A stretch of DNA of 64,000 bases. Origin: Cypionkella sp. GTDB taxonomy: Bacteria > Pseudomonadota > Alphaproteobacteria > Rhodobacterales > Rhodobacteraceae. Shown one piece after another: positions 1 through 9,945 of the stretch. The DNA lies in NCBI GenBank assembly GCA_025458525.1, contig JALOSF010000021.1:25751-89750 (forward strand), written 5' to 3'. Position 1 is the stretch's first letter. Each line of letters starts with the position of its first letter. The notes beneath the pieces were generated by a model. That model was not told where the DNA came from and did not search any database. It was given only the letters and a program-made list of their open reading frames with translations. A program made the translations under genes and the position numbers.

Positions 1-1004
1 CCGCGGAATCCGTGGCCGATCTGGCCGCTGTCACGGCGCGCATTCCGCGGCTGTTGGTGCACCTTGTGGCCGGGAACAACGCGCATGAGGTGGTCACGCG
101 CCTGATCACGGATATCGCCGACACCGTCACCCGCCGCCTGCTGGCGATGGCCGAGGCCGAGCTTGGCCCAAGCCCGGTGCCCTATCTTTGGTTGGCCTGC
201 GGCAGCCAAGGGCGGCAGGAACAGACGGGTGTGTCGGATCAGGACAATTGCCTGATGATCGATGACGCGGCGACGGATGCGGATATGGACTGGTTCCGCG
301 CGCTGGCACGCAAGGTCTGTGACGGGCTGGATGCCTGCGGCTATGTCTATTGCCCGGGCGACATGATGGCGACCAATCCACAGTGGTGCCAACCGATGCG
401 GGTCTGGCGCGACTATTTCCGCAAATGGGTGCAGGCCCCCGATCCGATGGCGCAGATGCTGGCCTCGGTGATGTTCGACCTGCGGCCGATCGGCGGGCAG
501 GCACGGCTGTTCAGCGACCTGCACCGCGAAACGCTGGATATGGCCGCGCGCAATTCGATCTTTGTCGCCCATATGATTGGCAACAGCCTGAAACATGCGC
601 CGCCCCTTGGCCTGTTGCGTGGATTTGCCACCATTCGGTCGGGCGAGCACAAGAACCACATCGACATGAAACTGAATGGTGTGGTGCCGGTCGTCGATCT
701 GGGCCGCATCTACGCGCTGATTGGCCAGCTGGAGCAGGTGAACACCCGTGCCCGGCTGGAAGCCGCCGAAGCCGCCGGCGTGATCAGCGTGGCAGGCGCG
801 CGCGATCTGATCGAGGCCTATGATCTGATCGCGCAGACCCGGCTTGAAAACCAGGCGCGGCTGGTCCGGTCTGGCCGGCGGCCCGATAACTTCCTTGCGC
901 CTTCCGACATGTCGGATTTCGAACGGAGTCACCTGCGCGACGCCTTTGTCGTCGTGCGCACCATGCAATCGGCCGTCGGGCAATCCCGCGGCACCCGGAG
1001 TTGA
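1..1004 (+). CDS. DUF294 nucleotidyltransferase-like protein with C-terminal substrate-binding domain (5'-truncated by window edge)
   Basis: Frame open to position 3 of the window. GlnD/NTase-like motif WLACGSQGRQEQTGVSDQDNCLMIDD; C-terminal DUF294_C-like region (GLLRGFATIRSGEHKNHIDMKLNGVVPVVDLGRIYAL). Confidence 0.8.
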   Translation, partial: AESVADLAAVTARIPRLLVHLVAGNNAHEVVTRLITDIADTVTRRLLAMAEAELGPSPVPYLWLACGSQGRQEQTGVSDQDNCLMIDDAATDADMDWFRALARKVCDGLDACGYVYCPGDMMATNPQWCQPMRVWRDYFRKWVQAPDPMAQMLASVMFDLRPIGGQARLFSDLHRETLDMAARNSIFVAHMIGNSLKHAPPLGLLRGFATIRSGEHKNHIDMKLNGVVPVVDLGRIYALIGQLEQVNTRARLEAAEAAGVISVAGARDLIEAYDLIAQTRLENQARLVRSGRRPDNFLAPSDMSDFERSHLRDAFVVVRTMQSAVGQSRGTRS

Positions 1005-1007
1005 CGA

Positions 1008-1529
1008 ATGGCCTTTGAACTTGTCGCTGCGATCATCGCCGCATTTGCCTTTGGGGGCATGGCGCATCTGCTGCGCCGCCTCGCGGGCCGTCGCCTTCCG
1101 GTCTGGACCGTGACGGCGGCCGCGGCGGTCGGGCTGATCGGCACCACGGTCTATCTTGAATACAACTGGTTCACCCGTGTCAGCGCCGAATTGCCCGAAG
1201 GGGTGAAGGTGGTTTGGCAGTCGGACGAAGTCTCGGCGCTGCGCCCATGGACGATGGTGGCCCCGATGACCACCCGCTTTGTGGCGATGGACACCCGCGA
1301 CATCGCGCAACACCCGAACAACGCCGCGCTGCGGATGGCAAAGCTGTTCAATTTCGCGCGGTGGCAGCCTGTGGGCGACACGCTGATGGTGTTCGATTGC
1401 GCGGGCCGGCGCCAAGTGCTTGTCACCGAAGGGATAGAGATCACCGAAGACGGAGAGCTCCGGGGCGGCACCTGGGTCGATGCCCCGGAAGGCGACGGAT
1501 TTCAGACAGCGGCTTGTGAGACGACCTGA
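1008..1529 (+). CDS. hypothetical membrane-anchored protein
   Basis: ORF 173 aa, 3 nt after the DUF294 gene, N-terminal hydrophobic segments; same operon. Confidence 0.7.
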   Translation: MAFELVAAIIAAFAFGGMAHLLRRLAGRRLPVWTVTAAAAVGLIGTTVYLEYNWFTRVSAELPEGVKVVWQSDEVSALRPWTMVAPMTTRFVAMDTRDIAQHPNNAALRMAKLFNFARWQPVGDTLMVFDCAGRRQVLVTEGIEITEDGELRGGTWVDAPEGDGFQTAACETT

Positions 1530-1543
1530 CAAGGGAGGCAGGG

Positions 1544-1942
1544 ATGACAACCCAAAAGGGAAGACGCCACCGCGTCCTGGTGGTCGAGGACGAGGACAAC
1601 ATCGCCCTTGCGCTGGATTATCTGATGACGCGCGAAGGCTATGACCATGACCGGATCGCCAACGGGGCCGACGCGCTTGCCCGCATCCGTGACACACGGC
1701 CTGACCTTGTCTTGCTGGATGTGATGCTGCCCGAAGTCTCTGGCTACGAGATCTGTCAGGGCGTGCGGATGGACCCGGCGCTGGCCGATGTGAAGATCCT
1801 GATGATGACGGCGCGCGGATCGTCCATCGAACGGCGCAAGGGTCTTGCGCTGGGGGCAGACGGGTTCATCTCGAAACCGTTCGAGCTGCGCGAACTGCGC
1901 GAGGAAGTGCGCAGGCTGCTCATCGCGGAGGGGCATGCGTGA
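1544..1942 (+). CDS. response regulator receiver-domain protein (stand-alone REC)
   Basis: VLVVEDEDNIALALDYLM, LVLLDVMLPEVSG, MMTARG, ADGFISKPF: canonical REC acidic, Asp, Thr and Lys motifs. Confidence 0.93.
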   Translation: MTTQKGRRHRVLVVEDEDNIALALDYLMTREGYDHDRIANGADALARIRDTRPDLVLLDVMLPEVSGYEICQGVRMDPALADVKILMMTARGSSIERRKGLALGADGFISKPFELRELREEVRRLLIAEGHA

Positions 1943-4014
1943 TCGACGCCCTGTCGCTGCGCCTTCGGATTTTTCTGATCTTTGCCGGTCTGGCCGCGGC
2001 CGCGCTTTTTGCGCTGGCCGTGGGGCTTTGGCTTGGCTATCGGCGGCTGGGGGTGCCGGATCAGGCAGAGGCCTTTGTGCAGGGCGGCATCATTGCCGCC
2101 TTTGTCATTCTTGGGGTGGTGGCTTGGGTCTGGTATCTGTTCGACCTGAACGTGGCCAAACCCATCGACACGCTGGCCGGGGCCTTGCGTGCCCGCGCCC
2201 ATGCTGACGTCACGGGCGAGATCGACGCCCGCATTGCGCAGTATCTGGGCGATCTTGCCCCCGCGGCGATGGCCGCAGCCAGCAGCCTTGCCCAGACACG
2301 CAATGCGCTGGCCGAGGTGGTCGCGCGCGAGACGACGCGGCTCTCGGCGGAAAAGGCGCGGCTGGAGGCGCTGCTTTCGGATGTGCCGGTGGGGGTGCTT
2401 TTGTGCTCGGGCGATCACGCATTGGCCTTTTACAACGCCCAGGCCGTGGATCTGATGGCCGCTGGTCCGCAAAGCCCAGGCCTTGACCGGAACCTGTTCG
2501 ATTACCTGCGCGAGGGGCCGATCCGGCTTGCGCATGAGCGCCTCAGGGCCACCGGCGACCCGGAGGCGGCGTCCGATCTGCTTTGTTCGACGTTGCAGGG
2601 GGCGCGGGTTTTGGCTGCGCGGATGCGGTTGATCGGGGGGGGCGAGGCGGCGGTGCCGGGCTATGTGCTGACCTTGCGGGATGTGACCGCCGATCTTGCC
2701 GCCCAGTCCCGGCGCGAGGCCTTGCTGAGCGATGTGTTCGACCGTCTGCGCAGGCCCGCGGCCAATCTGTCCACCATTCTGGCCGCGATCCCCGAAGGCG
2801 TTCCGGTCCCCGACCGGCTGAATACCGCGCTGCACGAGGAAGTTCGGGCGTTGACCGCGGCAATCACCGATCTGTCGCGCCGCCACGAAGACGGGCGCGG
2901 CGATGGCTGGCCACTTGCGATGACGCGAGCCTCGGACCTTCTTGACGGCTTGCGCGCCCGGATGGAGGCCGAGGGGCAGACCGCGCAGGTCGAGGCGGCG
3001 GAACTCTTGTTGCGGTGCAACGGGTTCGAGATGATCGCCCTTCTTGCCGGGTTGACCGAGGCCATGGCCCGCGAGGGCATGGCCCGCGACTTTCGGCTGC
3101 GGGTCGAGGAGGAAGGCGGTGGCGCGCTGATCCGGGTGCTGTGGGACGGCCCCCCGCTTGCCATGCGGCGGCTGGAGGCCTGGCTGGACCAGCCGCTGGA
3201 ACCGGGGCTGGCCGATGTGCGCCGTCGGTCGGTTCTGGCGACCCATGCGACGGAAATCTGGCCGGAACCGGCGGGGCCGGGGGGGAACTGTCTTTGCCTG
3301 CCCATTCCACAGGCGCGCCGGGTGGTCCGCCGCCCGACCCCCATCGCGCGCCCCGTGGTCTATGACTTTGACCTGCTGTCCAAAACCCGCAACGCCGCCG
3401 TGCAGGACGCGCGCCTTCAGGATCTGACCTATGTGGTGTTTGATACCGAAACCACCGGCCTGCTGCCCGCACAGGGTGACGAGATTGTGCAGATTGCTGC
3501 CGTTCGCATCGTCAATGGGCGCCGAATCGAAGGCGAGGTTTTTGACACCCTGGTCAATCCCCGCAGGCCCATCCCGCTGTCATCGACCGAGGTGCATGGC
3601 ATCACCGGCGCGATGGTGGCCGATGCGCCGATGATCGAGGAGGTGGCGGCGCGCTTTCACCGATTCGCGCAAGGCGCGGTTCTGGTGGCCCATAACGCGC
3701 CCTTCGACATGGAATTTCTGCGCCGCGTCGAACCCGCGCTTGGGCTGCGTTTTGACAATCCGATTCTGGACACTGTGTTGCTCTCGGCCGTGGTCTATGG
3801 GCAGCATGAGGTGCACAGTCTTGATGCCCTGACCCATCGTCTGGGCATCACCATTCCCGAAGAAGCCCGCCATACCGCGATCGGCGATACAATCGCCACC
3901 GCCGAAGCCTTTTTGAAGCTGATGCCGATGTTGCAGGGGCGCGGGCTGCCCACCTTTGGCGCCGTGCTGACCGAGGTGCGCCGTCATGGCCGGTTGCTCA
4001 GGGATCTGAACTGA
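1939..4014 (+). CDS. Membrane PAS/degenerate-kinase protein fused to DnaQ-type DEDDh 3'-5' exonuclease
   Basis: GTG start overlapping the REC stop (GTGA). Two N-terminal TM segments, PAS-like middle, C-terminal VVFDTETTG / HNAPFDMEF / HTAIGD (DEDDh motifs). Confidence 0.87.
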   Translation: MIDALSLRLRIFLIFAGLAAAALFALAVGLWLGYRRLGVPDQAEAFVQGGIIAAFVILGVVAWVWYLFDLNVAKPIDTLAGALRARAHADVTGEIDARIAQYLGDLAPAAMAAASSLAQTRNALAEVVARETTRLSAEKARLEALLSDVPVGVLLCSGDHALAFYNAQAVDLMAAGPQSPGLDRNLFDYLREGPIRLAHERLRATGDPEAASDLLCSTLQGARVLAARMRLIGGGEAAVPGYVLTLRDVTADLAAQSRREALLSDVFDRLRRPAANLSTILAAIPEGVPVPDRLNTALHEEVRALTAAITDLSRRHEDGRGDGWPLAMTRASDLLDGLRARMEAEGQTAQVEAAELLLRCNGFEMIALLAGLTEAMAREGMARDFRLRVEEEGGGALIRVLWDGPPLAMRRLEAWLDQPLEPGLADVRRRSVLATHATEIWPEPAGPGGNCLCLPIPQARRVVRRPTPIARPVVYDFDLLSKTRNAAVQDARLQDLTYVVFDTETTGLLPAQGDEIVQIAAVRIVNGRRIEGEVFDTLVNPRRPIPLSSTEVHGITGAMVADAPMIEEVAARFHRFAQGAVLVAHNAPFDMEFLRRVEPALGLRFDNPILDTVLLSAVVYGQHEVHSLDALTHRLGITIPEEARHTAIGDTIATAEAFLKLMPMLQGRGLPTFGAVLTEVRRHGRLLRDLN

Positions 4015-4037
4015 TCCAAAACCTTGTATCAAAAACA

Positions 4038-4067
4038 AAAAGGCCGCCCGAAGGCGGCCGTTTTTGT
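4038..4067. terminator. bidirectional rho-independent terminator
   Basis: aaaaGGCCGCC-cgaa-GGCGGCCgttttt, between the exonuclease gene (+) and tRNA-Ala (-). Confidence 0.85.
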
Positions 4068-4069
4068 AT

Positions 4070-4145
<76 letters not shown>

Positions 4146-4263
4146 ACCGGGTTTCGTCACGTTTCCGTTTCGATGGGCGGTATTTAGGCGAGGGCGTGGG
4201 GGGGTGCAAGTGGTATTTTGCGGCTTTTCCCACGCCCCGACAAAATCTCATGCCGGGTCGATG

Positions 4264-4596
4264 TCAGACTTCGTCGTCTTCGCCGGCGACATCTGCCAGT
4301 TCGTCAAGCGAGACGTTGTCATCCGCATCGTCTTCCAACAGATCATCGTCCAGTTCCGCATCATCGGGTGCGGTTTCCAGCAGATCATCATCGGCTTCCA
4401 GATCATCGACCAGCACCTCGTCGTCCTTTTCAGGGACGGCTCGGGCAATGACCGATGCTGCCATCTTGCGGCGAGCAGATTCGATATCCACGACCTCGCC
4501 CGTGTAGGGGCTGACGATCGGGCTGCGGTTCAGGTCATAAAAGCGTTTGCCGGTTGTCGGGCAAATACGCTTTGTACCCCATTCTTCCTTGGGCAT
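4264..4596 (-). CDS. TIGR02300 family protein (FYDLN acid domain)
   Basis: MPKEEWGTKRICPTTGKRFYDLNRSPIVSPYTGE followed by a very acidic tail; start moved from 4728 to ATG at 4596. Confidence 0.88.
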   Translation of the reverse strand: MPKEEWGTKRICPTTGKRFYDLNRSPIVSPYTGEVVDIESARRKMAASVIARAVPEKDDEVLVDDLEADDDLLETAPDDAELDDDLLEDDADDNVSLDELADVAGEDDEV

Positions 4597-4731
4597 GGTG
4601 GTTCCCTTAAGGCTGCGAAAAATCAGATCAGGCCGCGCTTGCCACATGGGCTGGCCTCTGTCAAAGGCTTTTGGCCCCATTGCAGCCTTTGTCAAGGTGG
4701 CTATGCTGGTTTCGCTGTTCAAGAGCAAAAG

Positions 4732-5454
4732 ATGCCCATTCTTCCCGGTTCTCCGCCTGTCGAAATCACCCTGCGCCGGTCTGCCCGGACGCGGCGGTTT
4801 TCGTTGCGCGTGTCGCGGCTTGACGGTCGGGTGACGCTGTCGATGCCGCAGCGCGCGCGTGAGTCGGAGGCCTTGCGCTTTGCGGCCGAGCAGGAGGGCT
4901 GGATCCGCCAGACGCTGGCCCAGATGCTCGCCCGTCGCGCGATCGGGCTGGGCGATGCCATCCCGGTCGAGGGCACGATGCGGCGTCTGGTGCCCGGCAG
5001 CGGGCGGGTGGTGCGGTTGGAGGCCGACACGCTGCTCGTTCCGGGCGATCCGGCACAGGCCGGGGCGCGCGTTGGCGCCTTTCTAAAGGTCATGGCCCGA
5101 GAGCGGCTTGCCGCTGCCTGCGACCATTACGCCGCCCGGCTTGGCCTGCCCTACAGCCGCCTGACCCTGCGTGACACCCGTTCGCGCTGGGGCTCTTGCG
5201 CGCAGGATGGCGCCTTGATGTTTTCGTGGCGGCTGGTCATGGCACCGCCTTCGGTGCTGGCCTATGTCGCCGCGCATGAGGTGGCCCATCTGGCCGAGAT
5301 GAACCATTCGCCTGACTTTTGGGCGGTGGTCGATCGGCTCTATCCACGCTGGCAAGCGCAACGCCGGTGGCTGCACGCCGAAGGCGCTGCGCTGCACGGC
5401 TATAGCTTTGGCGCCCAAGGGTGCGCCGACCGCCAAGATGCCGACAAGGATTGA
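4732..5454 (+). CDS. M48 / DUF45 (YgjP-type) metallopeptidase
   Basis: YVAAHEVAHLAEMNHSPDFWAVV (HExxH) and RDTRSRWGSC; start at MPILPGSPP. Confidence 0.88.
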   Translation: MPILPGSPPVEITLRRSARTRRFSLRVSRLDGRVTLSMPQRARESEALRFAAEQEGWIRQTLAQMLARRAIGLGDAIPVEGTMRRLVPGSGRVVRLEADTLLVPGDPAQAGARVGAFLKVMARERLAAACDHYAARLGLPYSRLTLRDTRSRWGSCAQDGALMFSWRLVMAPPSVLAYVAAHEVAHLAEMNHSPDFWAVVDRLYPRWQAQRRWLHAEGAALHGYSFGAQGCADRQDADKD

Positions 5455-5481
5455 CCGCAGCGCAAAAGCGGTGCTTGGCTG

Positions 5482-6138
5482 GTGATCATGCCGATCACGC
5501 CCCGCCCGACCGACCCGAACGCCGCCGCCCATGAGCGTCTCTATCGCAGCCTGCGCCAGCAGGTGATGCATGGCGAGGTGCCGCCCGGCCAGCCGCTGAC
5601 CTTGCGCGGTCTGGCCAAGGACCATGGCGTGTCGATGACCCCCGCGCGTGAGGCGATCCGCCGTCTGGTGGCCGAGGGCGCGTTGACCATTTCCAGCTCG
5701 GGTCGGGTGTCCACGCCCGAACTTACCCCGGAACGGATCGAGGAGCTGGCCGCGATCCGCGCCCTGCTGGAGCCAGAGATGGCCGCCCGTGCGCTGCCCC
5801 GCGCCCATTTCGCGCTGATCGAACGCTTGGCCGCGATCAACGCCCTGAACGCCGAAGCGGTGCTACGGCAAGATGCCGTCGCCTATGTGCGCACCAACCT
5901 TGAATTCCACCGCACGCTCTATCTTCGGGCGCAGGCCCCTGCGATGTTGGCGATGTGCGAGACGGTCTGGCTGCAACTGGGGCCGACGATGCGCGCGCTT
6001 TATTCGCGCCTGCGCCGCAAGGAACCGCCGCAACACCACCGCATGATCCTTGCCGCGCTCAAGGCGGGGGACGAGCCGGGGTTGCGGCTGGCGGTGCGCA
6101 CAGATGTGACACAGGGGCTGCGTCACCTTGCGGGATAG
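5482..6138 (+). CDS. GntR/FadR-family transcriptional regulator
   Basis: N-terminal wHTH (LYRSLRQQVMHGEVPPGQPLTLRGLAKDHGVSMTPAREAIRRLVAEGAL) and FCD-like C-terminal domain. Confidence 0.9.
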   Translation: MIMPITPRPTDPNAAAHERLYRSLRQQVMHGEVPPGQPLTLRGLAKDHGVSMTPAREAIRRLVAEGALTISSSGRVSTPELTPERIEELAAIRALLEPEMAARALPRAHFALIERLAAINALNAEAVLRQDAVAYVRTNLEFHRTLYLRAQAPAMLAMCETVWLQLGPTMRALYSRLRRKEPPQHHRMILAALKAGDEPGLRLAVRTDVTQGLRHLAG

Positions 6139-6180
6139 CCGCGAAACCGGTTGAGCTGTGGTAAGGATTAGGCGTTACTG

Positions 6181-7290
6181 TTGCGCATGACGAAACAATT
6201 GGCCACCATGCCCGCATATCGACATGCCTTTCTGCACCCGGGTGAGCGGATCGATCGCCGCACCACCAGCCTTGGCCTTTACGGGCCAGAGGGTGGCGTT
6301 CTGCCTGATACGGCCATCGTTACCTCGTCCTGGACCACGCGGCCACAGGGCCTTGTCGCTGTCCCGGGGGGGGTGCCGCTTCTCTTTGGTCCGGCCCTGT
6401 TTGCGGGCAGCGTGGACAAGCAATTCGGCTTTGTGCTGCTCAACTCCCTCGGTCGGCTTTGGGCGCTTGACGGCTTGCCCGTGCAGACGACGCTGGTGTT
6501 CGCGGCCAAGCCGCAGGCCAAACCGCCAGACCATGCGATTGTCGCGGCCATCCTGCGCGCCCTGGGCCTGCATCACCCGATCCTGATCACCGAAACGGCG
6601 ATGCGCTTTGAAAGCCTTCACACCGCAGAGGAGCGTTTCGGCGAATGTCGCGGCGGCACTGGAACGGCGCAATTCTATGACTGGATCGACAGCCGCTGGC
6701 CCGCGCCCACCAAGCCGGACCCGGAGCGCAAGATTTACGTCACCCGCACCGGGCTTGGCCCGCAGGCCGGACGCTATGCTTGCGAAGATCATCTGGAGGC
6801 GCTGTTGCAGGCCGAAGGATATACGATCTATCGCCCCGAGGCGCATGACATCCGCCATCAGGTGCAGACCTTTCAGACGGCGGGAAAACTGATCTTTGCC
6901 GAGGGTTCTGCGCTGCATCTCTTTGCGCTGATCCGCAGGCCAGGCCAGATATCTGCCGTGATCCAACGCCGGACGGCCGTGCCTGCTGTGATGAGCGCGC
7001 AAATGGCGGACCGGGCAGGGGCGGCCACGGTTGCGATCAATGTCGTAAGCGCCGAATGGTGGCCGCCGCGGCGGGGCGATCATCTTGGTCTGTCGGTGCT
7101 GGATTTCCCCCATCTGCGCGACCGGCTGGCCGATCTGGGCTTGATCCGCGGCACGAACTGGATCACGCCGACCGAGGCGCAGGTGCAGGCTTCGCTTGCT
7201 GCCGGGCTGGCACCGGGCGACACATTGATGACAACAGGCCAGCGGGCAAACTGGTTGAAGACACAGCGCGAGGCGCGTCGAAAGGGATGA
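6181..7290 (+). CDS. glycosyltransferase family 61-like protein
   Basis: C-terminal IYVTR... LIFAEGSALHLFALI pattern typical of GT61/DUF563. Confidence 0.65.
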   Translation: MRMTKQLATMPAYRHAFLHPGERIDRRTTSLGLYGPEGGVLPDTAIVTSSWTTRPQGLVAVPGGVPLLFGPALFAGSVDKQFGFVLLNSLGRLWALDGLPVQTTLVFAAKPQAKPPDHAIVAAILRALGLHHPILITETAMRFESLHTAEERFGECRGGTGTAQFYDWIDSRWPAPTKPDPERKIYVTRTGLGPQAGRYACEDHLEALLQAEGYTIYRPEAHDIRHQVQTFQTAGKLIFAEGSALHLFALIRRPGQISAVIQRRTAVPAVMSAQMADRAGAATVAINVVSAEWWPPRRGDHLGLSVLDFPHLRDRLADLGLIRGTNWITPTEAQVQASLAAGLAPGDTLMTTGQRANWLKTQREARRKG

Positions 7291-8042
7291 GTGCGATGTT
7301 CAAACAAGCCAAGGGCATGAAATATGTAACCTTCATGGCGGGGCTGCATCGAGAGAGGTTGTTCGACTGGTATCTGGAGGTCGGATGCCGCACCGGACGC
7401 ATCTTTGCCAATGCGCGCGGCAAGACAATTGCCGTCGATCCCTTTTTCCGGGCCGAGGCCAATATCATCGGCTCCAAGCCTGCCTTGCATGTGTTCCAGC
7501 AAACCAGCGACGATTTCTTTGCCAGCGATTTTCTCAAGGCAATGAAGGCGAAACTGTCCTTCAGCTTTCTGGACGGCATGCACCTGTTCGAATTCCTGCT
7601 GCGCGACTTTATCGCGGCGGAACGGGCAAGCGACCCAAAGGGCGTGATCGCCTTGCATGACTGCTGTCCGTTTGACCATCCGATGACCACACGCGACCTG
7701 AGCGCCATTCCAAAACAGGCCTGGACCGGGGATGTGTGGAAGCTCATTCCGATTCTGATGGAATATCGCCCCGATCTTCGCATCACCGTGCTTGATGCCG
7801 CGCCGACCGGCCTCGTGCTGGTCAGCGGCCTCGATCCGAAGTCGCGGGTTCTGGAAAAGAACTATGCCGACATCGTCGCGCTTTACACCGACATGACGCT
7901 GGAAGCCTTCGGGCTTGACGCGTTCAATGCCCTGTTCGATTACGAAGACACGGCCGCCTTTGCCGCAGCAGGCTATCCGCTGTTTGCGGGCGTGACCTTG
8001 GCCGAAACGGCCGCCTTGAAGCCCGAGAAGGTCACGCCCTGA
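7287..8042 (+). CDS. class I SAM-dependent methyltransferase-like protein
   Basis: ATGA overlap with upstream GT61; EVGCRTGRIF, LSFSFLDGMHLFEFLLRDF, GVIALHDC. Confidence 0.6.
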   Translation: MSAMFKQAKGMKYVTFMAGLHRERLFDWYLEVGCRTGRIFANARGKTIAVDPFFRAEANIIGSKPALHVFQQTSDDFFASDFLKAMKAKLSFSFLDGMHLFEFLLRDFIAAERASDPKGVIALHDCCPFDHPMTTRDLSAIPKQAWTGDVWKLIPILMEYRPDLRITVLDAAPTGLVLVSGLDPKSRVLEKNYADIVALYTDMTLEAFGLDAFNALFDYEDTAAFAAAGYPLFAGVTLAETAALKPEKVTP

Positions 8043-8053
8043 CAAGGCAAACG

Positions 8054-8076
8054 GGGGGCCGACCGGCCCCCCTTTG
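8054..8076. terminator. GC-rich hairpin between convergent genes
   Basis: GGGGGGCC-gacc-GGCCCCCCttt. Confidence 0.65.
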
Positions 8077-8083
8077 CCTCCGA

Positions 8084-9472
8084 TCAGGCGTGAATGGCAC
8101 CATCGCCGCAAGCCAGGGCGGCTTCGCGCACCGCCTCGCTATAGGTGGGGTGCGCGTGGCAGGTCAGCGCAAGGTCTTGCGCGCTTGCCCCGAATTCCAT
8201 TGCCACGCAGACCTCATGGATCAGATCGCCTGCGGCCGGGCCGATGATATGCGCGCCAAGGATGCGGTCGGTTTCCTTGTCGGCCAGGATTTTCACGAAG
8301 CCTTCGGCCTGGAACACGGCCTTGGCGCGTGCGTTGCCCATGAAGCTGAACTTGCCGACCTTGTAGGCGCGGCCCTGTTCCTTGAGCTGTTCTTCGGTCG
8401 CCCCGATATTGGCCACTTCCGGCGTTGTGTAGATCACGCCGGGGATGACGCCATAATTCACATGGCCATGCTTGCCCGCCATGATCTCGGCCAGCGCCAT
8501 GCCTTCGTCTTCGGCCTTGTGGGCCAGCATCGGGCCGGGGATCGCATCGCCGATGGCATAGATCCCCTTGACCGATGTGGAAAAGTGATCGTCGGTCTTG
8601 ATTTGGCCGCGCGGCAACATCTCGACCCCAAGCGCCTCCAGCCCAAGGCCGGCGGTATAGGGTTTGCGCCCGGTTGCCACCAGCACGACTTCGGCGTCGA
8701 TCGCATGGGCCGAGTCGTCCTTGCGCAGCTTGTAGCTGACCTTCGCCCCGGTTTTCGTCACTTCGGCCGCCTGAACCGCGGCACCCAACACGAATTTCAG
8801 CCCCTGCTTGGCAAGAATGCGCTGGAAGGCTTTTGCAACTTCGGCGTCCATGCCCGGCGTGATCGCATCAAGATATTCGACCACCGTCACCTGCGCACCC
8901 AGCCGCGCATAGACCGAGCCCATTTCCAGGCCGATCACACCGGCGCCGATCACCACCATCGATTTCGGGATTTTCCCCAGCGCCAGCGCGCCGGTCGAGG
9001 TGACGATGGTCGTTTCGTCCACCGTCACACCCGGCAGCGATGCGGGTTCAGACCCGGTCGCGATCACGATGTGCTTGGCGGTGTGAACCTCGTCCCCGAC
9101 CTTGACCTGCCCCGGTGCGGGGATGCTGCCCCAGCCCTTGAGCCATGTGACCTTGTTCTTCTTGAACAGAAACTCGATGCCCTTGGTATTGCCGGCGATC
9201 ACATCGTCCTTATAGGCCAGCATCTTGGCCCAATCGACGGTCGGATGCGCGCCCATGAGGCCCATCTTTTCAAAGTTTTCATGCACTTCATGCAATTGGT
9301 GCGTCGCATTCAGCAGTGCCTTTGACGGGATGCAGCCGACGTTCAGGCAAGTTCCGCCCAATGTTTCGCGCCCTTCGACACAGGCCACCTTAAGGCCGAG
9401 CTGGGCCGCGCGGATCGCGCAGACATAGCCACCGGGGCCACCGCCGATGATGATTGCATCAAATTCTGCCAT
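8084..9472 (-). CDS. lpdA: dihydrolipoyl dehydrogenase (E3)
   Basis: [24 protein letters not shown]...[16 protein letters not shown]; full length 462 aa. Confidence 0.96.
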   Translation of the reverse strand: MAEFDAIIIGGGPGGYVCAIRAAQLGLKVACVEGRETLGGTCLNVGCIPSKALLNATHQLHEVHENFEKMGLMGAHPTVDWAKMLAYKDDVIAGNTKGIEFLFKKNKVTWLKGWGSIPAPGQVKVGDEVHTAKHIVIATGSEPASLPGVTVDETTIVTSTGALALGKIPKSMVVIGAGVIGLEMGSVYARLGAQVTVVEYLDAITPGMDAEVAKAFQRILAKQGLKFVLGAAVQAAEVTKTGAKVSYKLRKDDSAHAIDAEVVLVATGRKPYTAGLGLEALGVEMLPRGQIKTDDHFSTSVKGIYAIGDAIPGPMLAHKAEDEGMALAEIMAGKHGHVNYGVIPGVIYTTPEVANIGATEEQLKEQGRAYKVGKFSFMGNARAKAVFQAEGFVKILADKETDRILGAHIIGPAAGDLIHEVCVAMEFGASAQDLALTCHAHPTYSEAVREAALACGDGAIHA

Positions 9473-9549
9473 GGTCGTCTCCTTGACTGGGGCGGCAAGG
9501 CGGGAGCATTGCCCCGGACCCCAGGATGGTTGTGATCAGATGAAGGCGG

Positions 9550-9945
9550 TCAGAGCAAGGCGGCCACAATCATCGTAAGGGTTGCAAGAAAGCCGATGCC
9601 CCAGATGACCGAACGCCAGGGACGCAAGCCAAGTGCATAAGCGGGTATATAGAGAACGCGCGCCACAAGGTAGGCCCAAGCGGCGGTCTGGGTCACGGCG
9701 GTGGATTGCTGGCCCAGCGTGACCACCACCACGGCAAGGGTGAACAGGATCAACCCTTCGAAATGGTTGTTCAGCGCCCGTTGCAGCCGCGCCGTGCGAA
9801 GGGACAGTTGCCGCGAGGGCGGTTTGTCGCGGGCCGAGGAGGTGTAGCCCACTCCCAGTTCGCGGTTGGCGGGAACGGCGAAAAGCACGAACTGGAGGGC
9901 TTGCAACAGCCCGGCAAGGGCGAGGGTGGTCAGTTCAGGGGTCAT
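9550..9945 (-). CDS. MAPEG family membrane protein
   Basis: MTPELTTLALAGLLQALQFV...RTARLQRALNNHFEGLILFTLAVV...YLVARVLYIPAYALG. Confidence 0.83.
   Translation of the reverse strand: MTPELTTLALAGLLQALQFVLFAVPANRELGVGYTSSARDKPPSRQLSLRTARLQRALNNHFEGLILFTLAVVVVTLGQQSTAVTQTAAWAYLVARVLYIPAYALGLRPWRSVIWGIGFLATLTMIVAALL

Noticed and set aside
1756-3246. 496-aa minus-strand ORF
   Set aside because: Antisense to the response-regulator and exonuclease genes; low-complexity R/P/G/H composition typical of high-GC shadow ORFs.
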